From: Pseudeuparius sepicola
Taxonomy: Eukaryota; Arthropoda; Insecta; Coleoptera; Anthribidae
DNA length: 64,000 bases
Assembly: GCA_963920635.1 (NCBI GenBank)
Contig: OY987302.1
Coordinates: forward strand, 46,937,500-47,001,499
Reading direction: 5' to 3'
Below are positions 11,813 through 22,196 of the stretch, one piece after another. Within the stretch, counting starts at the first letter, position 1, and each line of letters begins with the position of its first letter. A program made the position numbers and the translations under genes. The notes under the pieces were generated by a model. That model was given only the letters and a program-made list of their open reading frames with translations. It made no database searches and was not told where the DNA came from.

Positions 11813-12814
11813 GACATGTCCCATTCTCCCCAAGTACTTCATCTTTTCCTGAACTGCCGCCACTTGTTTCAAGTACCAGTCCCTGGCTTTTTCCACCGCC
11901 GTTAGACCCGTCACCAGCACCTCCTTTTCTTGTTCAATCTGCTTCATCCTCTTAAGCATGTTGTAATCGATGCCATTTTGCAGCGTGTGCCGTCTCGGTT
12001 CTCTTCTCCGAGCGTTCGGTTTCTTTTGATACATCCCGACCTGCAGGTCTGTTTGAGTGGCCGCCTTACCATCGCCGAGACTCCTCCCCGCCGCTCTGAT
12101 CATCGCCGAATATTGTTGGGACTTGCTGTTTTTGTTTTCTTGGTCGTTGATCATCAGTCCCATTTGCCAGTTTTGCAGGGCTGTTCGTATTTCTGCCCTA
12201 TCCATGTTTCCCGTGGAGTTTCCCCGCTCCATTCCTATAGCGGTTCGCGGCGGTTTCGGGGGACCGTACAATCCAGGTTTGTTGAGGTTCGGCACTGGTT
12301 TGTCGAAGGTGTGTACATCTCCAGCTTCGGCAGGATTGGGGTCTTTCGGAAGCAGTTGAGGCATGCTTATGGTCCGCTGTTGGGAGATGACGTTGTTCGG
12401 CCGAATGGCTGCAGTGTTGCTCCAGGAATTTTTTGGCGGTGAGTCGATGTCGAGAAGGGGAGCGGAGGGTGGACGATTCGGTTTGATGGGGATGCTATCG
12501 GAAGCTTTGACGGGGATGGTGTCGGTTCTCCGTTCGACCTGATTGCGCAGCAAGCAGATTTTCAACCCGGCGCAAAATCGTTCGAACGTGAGCATCCCGT
12601 TCGGCGGTGTGACCTTCCTCAGGCTCTCGATCACCCCCTTGGGCAGGCCTTTCGATCCGTCGTCTTGCCACCTGTTCTCGATGTCGGCGAAGTTGACCAG
12701 CCCGGTGCGCTTATCGTCCATGACGTCGAAGAGCGTCTTCATGGCCGACACGAACTGCTTGGGGAGGCCGTCCAGCGTGGAGGAGGGCTGCTGGGCCGGC
12801 GGCGGCGACGTCAT
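11813..12814 (-). CDS. SAPCD2-like suppressor APC domain protein, first coding exon
   Basis: This exon encodes 334 residues and ends at a donor GTAAGT (11807-11812), exactly after codon GTC. The frame continues into the intron for only a few codons. Residues about 17-92 (LPKQFVSAMKTLFDVMDD..., then ...FADIENRWQDD and ...LTFERFCAGLKICL) form the EF-hand-like N-terminal domain of the SAPCD2 (p42.3) family. The exon's end, VEKARDWYLKQVAAVQEKM, matches the start of the family's C-terminal coiled coil. The middle is Pro/Asn-rich and probably disordered. In vertebrates SAPCD2 acts at the cell cortex and influences spindle orientation through LGN; that role is inferred here. The ATG has a favourable context (CACCATGA) and lies just below a CpG-rich promoter. 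The remaining coiled-coil exon(s) should lie on the low-coordinate side but were not found, so the gene is partial. Confidence 0.88.
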
Positions 12815-12819
12815 GGTGC

Positions 12820-12905
12820 AGAAACGCGGAGATGGAGGCGCGGCGCGCGGCTAGCCAGCGTTCACTGATCCCAGCGGTTGGGTTCGCTCTCGCGAAGAAC
12901 GTGCC

Positions 12906-12941
<36 letters not shown>

Positions 12942-13030
12942 TGCGGTCCGACAGACGTGGCCAGGTAGAGTGAGGTGAGATCGGAGGAATGGGTAGGTAC
13001 GGCGGCGCAGGGCCGGAGCGGGCTGAGATG
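12820..13030 (-). promoter_or_regulatory. CpG-rich 5' region of the SAPCD2-like gene
   Basis: GC content and CpG density rise sharply just upstream of the ATG and fall again beyond 13030. A promoter or 5' UTR is the simplest reading. No TATA box is evident. Confidence 0.6.
12907..12939 (+). repeat. (CGG)11 trinucleotide repeat in the 5' leader or promoter
   Basis: Eleven uninterrupted CGG units (CCG on the gene's strand), about 95 bp upstream of the start codon. Confidence 0.95.
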
Positions 13031-13584
13031 GAAACGGTTAGGTGTGGGATGAATTTATGAAAAAATTACAGTTTGACGTACATGCATAATGTCAACCGTA
13101 TTTTTTTCAAATTTTCGTTTATAATTAGTGAAGTACAACCGACTACCGTAGTTATATTCCTCGTACATAAGTCATATTATATACCTACTTATAGACCGTC
13201 AGATAGTGACAGATTTAGGTGCCCCATTTTCGCATACAAAGCCTCGAAGAGAGATGGAAAGTATATAAAAAAATGTTTCAGAGAAGAGTTTTTCAGTCGT
13301 TGATCTATCTGCATATTCTGGTGACCTTGAATTTTTTTGGGAGCCAGTCATTTCGTTCCCATGGCAACCAACTTTGTTTTTTAAATGGCACCATACACTT
13401 TTCTGTTCAAATTTGGAATCAGCTCCTTTTTGTGCATGCGAACATGTAAAATTTCATTAGGTTGCATGAGAAAATTTTTGAGAAACAGTATAATTTTTGG
13501 AAGTACGCCAAAATTTAAATTCGAAAGCGTTGCCTAAAAAGTAGGCCATACCTAATGAACATTTTGACACTTACTAGTTGCTTA
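13031..13584. other. Spacer with a solitary MITE end
   Basis: TATAGACCGTCAGATAGTGA near 13192 resembles the terminus of the foldback at 13699, but no partner arm follows. No gene is seen. Confidence 0.4.
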
Positions 13585-13698
13585 GTAGTATCAAAGTCTA
13601 GAGAATGCTATAAGTCAGCTCACTTCTTTGTTCTCTCGGAGAAAACAACATTTTTTTGCGACTGGTCGTAAATCAGCCTCGAACCGCTCTCAGCTACA

Positions 13699-14577
13699 TA
13701 TAGACCGGGAGATAGTGACAGATTTTTGGACGTGATTTTACTCAGTATGCCTTGCAAAGGGCATTATGTGGCACATATTCTCACAATAATAAGGTATGAA
13801 CCAGAGAGTCATCCTGGGTTCTTCATATGAAAAACTGAGTTTTCAATTATTCGAAAAATATGCGTTTTGATATGATTTTAGTCAGGCTGCCATGTGTTTT
13901 ATAATGAAGTTCAAAATAGAAAATTCCTCGGAAAACCATAGGCATACCGTTAGCGTGGGTTCAAAGGGCTATTATTGTCACGTGAACTTGTATTTTAATA
14001 ATTAGTTTTTCCACGCTTCTGAACAGGCTGCCAAGGAGAAGTATGCAAGTGCTTGTTATGAAAATGCTGAAAAAAGGATACCATACCTTTTACGCTTGTC
14101 CAAGTACTGTTTAAATCGAATTTTTACTTGGATATGCGCAAACAGTATGCCATCTTTTCTTCAGCAGTTTCATAACAAGAACTTGCATACTTCTCATTGG
14201 CAGCCTGTTTAGAAACGTGGAAAAATTAATTATTAAAATACAAGATCACGTGGCAATAATAGCCCTTTGGACCCACCCTAATAACGGTATGCCTATGGTT
14301 TTCCGAGGAATTTTCTATTTGAACTTCATTATAAAACACATGGCAGCCTGTATAAAATCATATCAAAACGCATATTTTTCGAATAATTGAAAACTCAGTT
14401 TTTCACATGAAGAACCCAGGATGACTCTCTGATTCATACCTTATTATTGTGAGAATACGTGCCACATAATGCCCTTTGCAAGGCATACTGAGTAATATCA
14501 CGTCCAAAAATCTGTCACTATCTCCCGGCAAAGTTTACAGAATAAAATATTTCTGTAAACTTTGCTCCCAGTCTATA
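13699..14577. mobile_element. Foldback MITE nested in the CAAAG element
   Basis: The left end TATAGACCGGGAGATAGTGA is mirrored by ...CTATCTCCCGG[insert]GTCTATA at the right. The arms match for about 350 bp (for example CCAGGATGACTCTCTG against its complement). A 36-bp hairpin interrupts the right terminus. Confidence 0.88.
14529..14564. mobile_element. 36-bp micro-hairpin inserted in a MITE terminus
   Basis: Arms CAAAGTTTACAG and CTGTAAACTTTG are perfect complements around a 12-base loop. Flanks are CTCCCGG (14522-14528) and CTCCCAG (14565-14571). The other end of the same MITE (13699-13715) lacks the hairpin and has the target only once, which demonstrates insertion with a 7-bp duplication. 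Confidence 0.88.
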
Positions 14578-15179
14578 AGCTTATTTTCTTATCAAATAAG
14601 ATATCGATCGCCGTACTCCGATGACGGCGGGCCGAGGGAGCGGGAGACGGCAGGGGGGAAACGTTTGTTTACACAAGGCCGAGTGCGCCGACTTATAGTA
14701 TTCTCTAGACTTTGGTAGCATTTTCTTTGATATAGGCTGTTTGTAGTTTATTTTAAAAACATTCATTTATAATTCCCAATTCTAGGCGCGATTTAAAAAT
14801 ATATAGGAAAATATATTCAAAATTTTCTCAAGCTTTTGATGGTACTGTTGAAATTTGCATATTCGACATAATATACAGGGTGTGACACAAACTTGTATTT
14901 TTTTAATGGAACACCCTGTATATTTTTTCATATTTAGAAAGGCCTTGAAACATCTTTTCCAAAAATATATACTTGTTGGTATCTTTATCGATCCGTTTTA
15001 ACAATATCTACAATTTTTTAAAGAAAATCTTATGGTGATAGTTGCCAATACCAAATTAAACAACAAGATAGTGGTTAATTATTTATATTTTATTTCAATG
15101 TAATTAGGTTAAAATAAAATTAAGCTTAATAATACTTATATAATACCTAATTAGTCGGTATACAATAGGCAAAGTTAAC

Positions 15180-16085
15180 TTAAATCAAATATAATAATAA
15201 TAATAATAATAACTCCCCGCCTGTCTCGATACATTTTTTATTAATTATTTTCTCTAAATTGAACCAAATCTTTTCAAAACTAGTTGGATTGTTATTAATG
15301 TTGTCCATTGCCTGTTGTATTATTTCTTTTAATATGTCTTCTGTAAGTGGTCTGTGTTTGGAAATTTCATTTTTTAGGGTACCCCATAAGAAATCGAGGG
15401 GTGGCAAGCACCCTATTGCACCCAATCCATAAGGATATTTTTCATTCAAGTAATTTCTCACTTCATTTGTCGAATGGCAAGGTGCACCGCCCTGTTTCCG
15501 TATAATAGAATAAAAAGAGCAACATGCCCAGGAAACTCTGAAATTAAATGACTAATTTCGTTTTCCAACACTTTTTTATAGACTCCAATCGTTTTTCTTC
15601 CTTGATGCTCTATTGGTTTTATTTTTCTTGAAATTTCACTAGACGGTAAAAATTTTTTTTTAAATAATTTCTGATATTATGTTTAAGTTTTCTGAGACCA
15701 TGTTTGAGTTGGAAAATTGTACTCTCTTTTGTAAATTGTAAATTATCTGGACTTTTCTAAATTTAAATGGTTTGTATTTAGATTCTTTTCATGTTCTTTG
15801 GATGAAACTGTAACTAAAATATATATCTCTTACAGCTTGATTTGATTTATCGACCTTTCTCGATCTTCTTGAAAATATAATAATAATGTTTTTTATCCTC
15901 TTCTCGCATTCTTCTCACTTTCTTCCTATTTCCAACCGATCCTGTTTTTCGGACTTTGTTAGCTAATTTAAGGAAATATGTTACATCGGGACATCTTCGT
16001 TGAGGAAATCTTCTTTGATAATATATTTTTGCTTTAATTGCAGAATGATGGTTTATTATGCAAGCTGCATAAATATCATTTCATT
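15180..16085 (-). pseudogene. DUF4817/DDE transposase pseudogene
   Basis: Read on the minus strand, the N-terminal helix-turn-helix part gives RRFPQRRCPDVTYFLKLANK followed by VRKTGSV. This is the DUF4817 signature (RFPxRRxP...RxTGSV), at about 15935-16050. The C-terminal catalytic part at 15495-15180 reads QGGAPCHSTNEVRNYL, then PPLDFLWGTLKNEI, the second-acid and PLDFxLWG boxes of these Tc1/mariner-related transposases. Between the blocks are stops and frameshifts, and the piece with the first Asp was not recognised. Upstream of the N-terminal block an in-frame stop occurs and a MITE interrupts the frame close to a candidate ATG. Confidence 0.85.
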
Positions 16086-16098
16086 CTTCCACCGTATA

Positions 16099-17173
16099 CA
16101 GGGTGGTTCAAACTTTATCAGCAATTCTTTAAAAACTATTAGAAAATTTCAAAAAAAGGAGATTTTTTTCCTATAAACATGTATCGAAATCCTAACGAAT
16201 TTCGATATACAGGGCGTCAAAATTAAATTTTTTGTTCAAATTTTCTTTTATTTTTCCTAAAAAAAGACAGCTAAGGCAAACATATTTGGTACAGTTTAGA
16301 CACTCATTAAATACTATAAATTAAAAATAATTTCATCCCATCTACTTCCACCAGTGTTGGAGAGACGGGGGTCAACCATAATATCTTTTAAAAATAAAAT
16401 GGTACGCCACTGGGAAAGTAATATTTTTTGCCTTCACTAAATTTCCCAATAAATTCTAAGAAAAACTATTCTTGACTTTTTTCGAAAAATGTACCGGTTT
16501 TGAAAAAATTATTTTTGTGTTTTAATACTTTTTAGCAGAAGAAAATCAAAATAGATCTAGGCTTTTGAAATTTTGCACACCTACTCAGTTTTCAATTCCC
16601 AACAACTTTCCTTAATAACATTTGGTTCTAAAACATACAAAAAGGTTTCTAGATTCGAAAAATTATGTGTCCTGGGAATTTAAAAAAATCTAATTTTTCG
16701 CACCAGTAAAGTGGGCTTTAGGTAGGTTTTACGGCAAAATGTTATTAAGGAAAATTGCTCGGAATTAAAAACGCAGTAGGTGTGCAAAATTTCGAAAGCT
16801 TAGACCTACTTTGATTTTCAAATAAAATTAAAATGCACAAAAAGGAATTTTTAAAAAAACTGTAAGCCAAAAATAGTTTTTTTCTTATAATTGACTGGAA
16901 AACTTAGTAAAAAAATTACTTTTCCAGTGGCGTACCATTTTTTTTATTAGTATTAGTAAGTGTCTAAAGTATACCAAATATGTTTGCCTTAACTGTCTTC
17001 CTTTAGGAAAAATAAAACAAAAATTTGAAAAAAAAATTGAACTTTGACCCTGTATAGCAAAAACCGTTAGGATTTCGATACATGTTTATATCTCCTTTTC
17101 TTGAAATTCCTCCTTTTTTTGAAATTTTCTAGCAGTTTTTTAAAGTATTGCTGATAAAGTTTGGACCACCCTG
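16099..17173. mobile_element. Nested foldback MITE interrupting the transposase 5' end
   Basis: The termini CAGGGTGGTTCAAACTTTAT and ATAAAGTTTGGACCACCCTG are inverted, with TATA on both sides (16095-16098 and 17174-17177). The arms remain complementary for about 350 bp. An ATG on the minus strand lies just outside the right end (about 17180), in register with the DUF4817 frame if a TATA target duplication is assumed. Confidence 0.82.
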
Positions 17174-17811
17174 TATATCTCATTTTGCTGGCACAGTGAT
17201 TGATGTTTACAGTATTAGTTATTTAAGAACCGTCCTAAAACGGTTCTCGTACTGTCAGAACTATTATTAGTACTATTGGTATTAGTTGTTATTAGTTTCA
17301 AGTGACAGCAGCAAGAAATATCTTGTTTTCTTTCCATGGCACACTTAATACGCGATTTAAAAAAATCGTTAATATTGTCAAAGCGGGTCGATGAAAGTAC
17401 CAACAAATATACATTTTTGGAAAGAATTTTTTAAGGCCTTTCTAAATATGTAAAAATATACCTGATGTTCCATTAAAAATATATACAAGTTTGTGTCACA
17501 CCCTGTATATTATGTCGAATATGCAAATTTGAACAGTACCATCAAAAACTTGAGAAAATTTTGCATAGGACCGAATATTTAAATTTTCGAATATATTTTC
17601 CTGTATATTTTTAAATCGCTCCTAGAATCGGGATATGACACGATTTTAAAGTAATTTTCTTGATTTAACAGACTTATTTTATAGTAGCTTATGAGCTTCC
17701 CCAGAGCTTTTGTTATTGAAATGTTGTTGAGCCTTTTCCTTGTATTGCGGGAATAATCAAAATAAAACTTCCTGTATAGAATTGTGTTCCAATATATACC
17801 TAGATCTATAG

Positions 17812-17844
17812 CAAAGTCTAGAGTATAGTATTCTCTAGACTTTG
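17812..17844. mobile_element. 33-bp micro-hairpin, minimal copy of the CAAAG element
   Basis: CAAAGTCTAGAG and CTCTAGACTTTG are perfect 12-bp arms around TATAGTATT. The same sequence forms the ends of the 1.1-kb element at 13592-14714. The immediate flanks (TCTATAG, GTATTAA) are not a duplication. Confidence 0.65.
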
Positions 17845-20498
17845 GTATTAATATATAGGTATCTAGAAAGTAAATCTGACTGCAAAGAGATTAATATAAT
17901 ATAGCTGACATCTCTGTATAAACGACGTAAAAAAATATTGGTTTTGATAATATAGAATTAGAAATGTGGGCTTCTTCACAAATGAATAAGAACTCGCTTA
18001 CCTATCTATATGAAGAAGTAACTTCTCTGGGAATTTATACAGGTCTCTATTTTGGAGATGTCGACGAACAGTGAGAACCGTATCCCCATTCTTTATTTAC
18101 ACTTCTTTTTATCCGCTTGTTTCTGCATTTAAAATTTATTAATAATAAGTTGATATTTGATGCAGTTTAAAAGGGCTGAAAAATTATTGTGATTTTTCTT
18201 CGCATAGTAGGTAGTACCTAGTTAATGAATAATAAACACCAGTTCATTTTATCGACAAGAAAATACACCCCTCCGAATTTTTACTCGAATTCATTTGTTA
18301 ATATTAACCATGTAATTGTGATTATTTGAAGAATTTTTATATGAATGCGTTTAAAGTAGGAAAGAAGTTATTACCTTGCAGTCCAAACAAAAAAATTAAA
18401 TTCCTTTTTCCTAGATAGGTACTCAACTCAACTTGAAACTTACAACGCAAAAAAATTGCTGATGTTCTTTTTTCGATCTGACTAAGCATTGAGGATATAT
18501 AATACCTTTCGTTTATATTCTACTATAATAAGCAGGTGTTCCAATTTATACGTAGGTAGGTATGGTATCATAAAAATAAAGGTACCAAGTTGTAGGTGAT
18601 TTAGAATATCTGACTTGTAATAGATAATAATATTAATTCTCACCCTGCTTTTGCTGGGGAGGAGGCAATTACCATTATTCTTGTCTTAATTATTATTCAT
18701 TCAAGTACTACGGAAAACTCTAGAAAACCGTAGTAATCCCAGTGAGTGTTGGACAATTAGTAAATCACACAGATAAAACCAAGGTCGATGGAAGTAAGAA
18801 AAATATGCAGTCTAAATAGTTAGCAATACTCCGAACATCGTCACCGCGGCCCCGTATTTAGGTATAGTTTCTATAGATCTACCAAAAATCTTTGGTAGAT
18901 CTTACCGTAACGTATTTTTCCAGGACCGGTCCTGAACCAGCGAAATAACTGTATCATGAAAACACGAGCGACCTTGTATATCCAATCTGGCGGCAAAATG
19001 CCATTTAAACACACCAACAAACCTAACACATATAAGCGGCGTTAATTAGGTTGCGACTGACTCTTTATGGGTGTGTATTGTTGCCATTGTTGTTACTAGG
19101 TCCCGACCCGATTAAGGACACGTTTGGGATTCCTTGAAACTGGCGAGTTGTTTGCCTATGATGTTATGTCGGTTAAAGACATGTCTTGTTATGGCATGCA
19201 AAGGATCCGGCAACAAAAATTTTAAAGTGGCACACGGGCCGAGGCGATCGGGCGTTGGGTGAGAAGTCAATCAGGTAGAACATGGGCGGGACAAAGGAAC
19301 AATAGATCGTAGAGCGTTTCACTTCGCGGATTCAAATTGTGTATGTACATTTTTTTTAACGGATTTGCGGTGGCTGTGTCAAGCTGGATATTTTCAAACT
19401 GGAAATTAAAGATCGACAGTTTGTCGATCTTTTCGATTTTTTTGGCTATGGAGGCATACCCACTATAAAACCTCTTTTCGATTAAGAGATAGAGGCGATA
19501 GAGCGAGTCTTCGACCGTCCTTTGGAAAAGGTAGGTACGCTTTATATTACCCGCCTGAAAAAAAAAATCTGCGTTGCCCCACCTTCAAACAAATTTCAAT
19601 TTACCTATACCTACTACACTCGCCAGAAAAATGTTTGCAAAAAACATAATCTGGCTCTTTGAAACAATATGATAATTTATAGGGCACTATTATGAGCACT
19701 AACTTTTATTTTTACTTCCATACCACAAAAGGGTGTACAGTATTGTTATTGTTATTGATGAATTTTTGTCAATTAAAATTGCCAATAAAATAGAACTTGC
19801 CAATTTTGTCTCCTCTATGAAAGAAAACAGAATTCTTGCTTACTGCACAAAAATGATTATGGGCTCTCATAATTAGCAAAAAGAATGCCACTGGCATACA
19901 ATTTTATGTTCATATTAGATCTGACCTTGAAAATTTATTCGCCTGCGGCGCGGTTTTTAACAACAAAAATAAAAAAAAATTTACCCCTTTCTCCCAATCG
20001 ACAAAGTATCGCCCTATATAGGTAACTATCCCTTATTTCTGAAATGTGTTCTGTCCTGATAAGAAAGTAAGAAAGTCGTTTGCCCTGCCTGAAGTTTCTG
20101 TCTGGCTACGGCTGTGGATATTTGCTTGTTTGAAGAAGCCTTGGCCTTAAAAGTAGATGGGATTGTCTTCGTGGAAAGTGAATTGCGGAGTTTGCTTAGA
20201 AAGATATCAGGCGATTGGTTAGATTTGGGAGGTCGGTGATTCCGTCTGTGTCGAAATTAGTTGCAGTTCTGAGAGTGGGTTACGATGAGTTTCCGTCGTT
20301 TTGTAGGTTTTCTCAGAGATTTCCTTGATAGAAATTCGTTCAAGAATGGGTTATTGATATCACGTTGAACGTGACCATTGACCATGAACCATCAGAACCT
20401 GTGATTGTTCTAATAACTTTGTTTTGAACGTCTTTGTAAGCTTTAATGGTGACAATTTGTCACGTGGTGCCTGGATGCGGCAGGCGTACCTACTATAC
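17845..20498. other. No recognisable gene; small hairpins only
   Basis: Spacer with simple hairpins: GATCTACCAAA/TTTGGTAGATC near 18877 and AAAGATCGACA/TGTCGATCTTT near 19408. One member of a dispersed repeat lies at 18623-18690 (see the entry at 40773). No exon or transposon reading frame is supported. Confidence 0.4.
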
Positions 20499-20760
20499 CG
20501 AGGCCAACGATAAAGACAGGCCATGGCGCTAACGCATAATTGCGTCGTCACGTGACCAACTTAGTTCTATATAATGAAAGGCATTTTTGGAGATAAGTAG
20601 AAAGAACAAATTTCGTAACAATTTGGCAAGTTTTCTTTCATCTATTACAATATTGGTTTTGTGCATCCAAGCTTTCTCTAATTGTTTTTTCAAAATTTTC
20701 AACCTGCCTCAGCTGTTTTAGGCTGAGAGTTAAACGGCACTGCACTCAAGCTTTTCAATT
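20499..20760. mobile_element. Truncated copy of the THAP-bearing TIR element
   Basis: It begins CGAGGCCAACGATAAAGACA and follows the reverse complement of about 1190-1451 closely, including CAACCTGCCTCAGCTGTTTT. Similarity stops near 20745-20760. It represents the right end of the element at 312-1451. Confidence 0.85.
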
Positions 20761-20845
20761 TGCAAAAACTTGACGCAATTTGGAATTGAATTATCTTAAC
20801 GAAAACCTAAACTTATTTTATTCGTTTTAGTATATGGCTTAAATA

Positions 20846-22196
20846 AAAGCTTGTTTAAAAAATATTTTCATTTTATTTTGTGCTTTTTAGTACCTATTTG
20901 ATTCCAATGTCAGGAGGGTAGTAAAGAAATTTAGCCCGCCATCTTGAGGCGGCCGCCATATTGGATTTCGTATGACGTCATTCACTTTATGGTTTTCTAC
21001 CCGTCGAGTCCCAAGGTTAGTGGAGAGTAGGTTGAACCGTTGATTGAGACGGTTGAACGGTAACTTTTCGGTTCATGCGATGACGTCACATATGGATATC
21101 GTGTGCATATAATATTAGCTTGTACGTGGCTTGTACGCCTGCAAGGTTAGTAAAGAGCTAAATATCAGGATAATAATATCTAATTATTTGTTTTACAATA
21201 CACCTGCATGAATTTTATGTTTTAATTAAGGTAGGTAATACACTATAAAAATATAATATCTATAAAACTGCCCAAAGATAGTGTAACAATCGCCACACAC
21301 GTTTAAACAAACAAGCTAAAATCGAAATTATTTAAATGAGCTAAAACGAGAGAACGCTAAACCATCTGAATGAATGTAAACTCAAAGCAAGTATCCATTT
21401 TATCCACATGTGACGTCACAGCCTTCCCCTTCCCGCTCGCCTCACCCGAGTTACCGTTCAACCTAATCTCTACTAACCTTGGTCGAGCTCTTTCGTGTGA
21501 TACCCATATTGGGTATCAAATAGGTAATCCGCCATCTTGGAGCGGCGGCCATATTGAATTTAGTGTGATGTCCCTAACTTTATCGTTTTCTATTCTTCAA
21601 GCTCTTTCATTTGATACCCCATATTAAGCAGGTTGAAAAGAAAATGTAATCCGCCATCTTTGAGCGGCGGTCATATTGAATTTAGTGTTATGTCACTAAC
21701 TTTATCGTTTTCTAGTCTTCAAGCCCCTTCATTTGAAACCCACATTAAGGGGGTTGACAAAAAATACATCATCCGCCATTTTGGAGCGGCGGCCATATCG
21801 AACTTAGTGTGATGTAACTAACTTTTCCGTTTTCTACTCTTCAAGCCCTTTCATTTGAAACCCATATTAAGGGGGTTGACAAAAATACATCATCCGCCAT
21901 CTTGGAGCGGCGACCATATTGAATTTAGTGTGATATCACTAACTTTATCGTTTTCTACTTTTTAAGCCCTTTCATTTGATACCCATATTAAGAGGGTCGA
22001 CAAAAAATACATCATCCGACATCTTGGAGCGGCGGCCATTTTGAAAGTATTACAATAATGAGTAGTGCATAGTATATTGTCACCGGAACTAAAGGTGTAT
22101 GCAAAATTTCAGCTCAATCGGATGTCAGGAAGTGGTTCTAATTCGGCTTGCAAGATTCTGCCCACACTAACATGTGAAGTTAAATAAAAGCTTGCC
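20846..22196 (+). repeat. Element with 121-bp tandem units and AAATAAAAGCTT at both ends
   Basis: TTAAATAAAAGCTTG occurs near 20850 and again near 22180 in the same orientation. Between them lie at least five units of about 121 bp, each starting CCGCCATCTTGGAGCGGCGG (about 21531, 21651, 21772, 21893, 22014). A diverged early unit lies at 20938. The tail contains AAAATTTCAGCTCAATCGG. The same architecture recurs at 36684-37411, and the tail alone at 62975-63085. The transposon class is unknown. Confidence 0.75.

Larger units (their letters stand above)
13592..14714. mobile_element. CAAAG-ended TIR element with 7-bp TSD
   Basis: The left end CAAAGTCTAGAGAATGCTAT and the right end ATAGTATTCTCTAGACTTTG are inverted. 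The similarity goes on through AAGTCRGC. The flanks are GTAGTAT (13585-13591) and GTAGCAT (14715-14721), a 7-bp repeat with one mismatch. Most of its interior is the foldback 13699-14577. No transposase is visible. Confidence 0.75.
14876..17505 (-). mobile_element. DUF4817-type transposon with CAGGGTGTGACAC ends
   Basis: The ends CAGGGTGTGACACAAACTTG and CAAGTTTGTGTCACACCCTG are perfect inverted repeats flanked by TA. It carries a decayed transposase on the minus strand and a second MITE (16099-17173) near that gene's 5' end. Confidence 0.85.
14774..17633. mobile_element. Outer foldback MITE split by a DUF4817 transposon
   Basis: The left arm (TCCCAATTCTAGGCGCGATT onwards, 14774-14873) and right arm (17508-17633) are inverted copies that run inward to TTCGACATAATA/TATTATGTCGAA. 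A complete TACAGGGTG-ended transposon sits exactly at their junction. Confidence 0.75.

Noticed and set aside
11930..12854. Plus-strand open frames opposite the SAPCD2-like exon
   Set aside because: Antisense shadows; the minus-strand frame carries the recognised domain and donor site.
17215..17406. Minus-strand frame MLVLSSTRFDNINDFFKSR... considered as a transposase C-terminus
   Set aside because: It lies upstream of the DUF4817 start on the same strand, so the order is wrong, and the resemblance is weak.
18877..18902. Hairpin GATCTACCAAA/TTTGGTAGATC as another micro-element
   Set aside because: No 7-bp flanking repeat with any sensible boundary; AGATCT on both sides is part of the palindrome itself.
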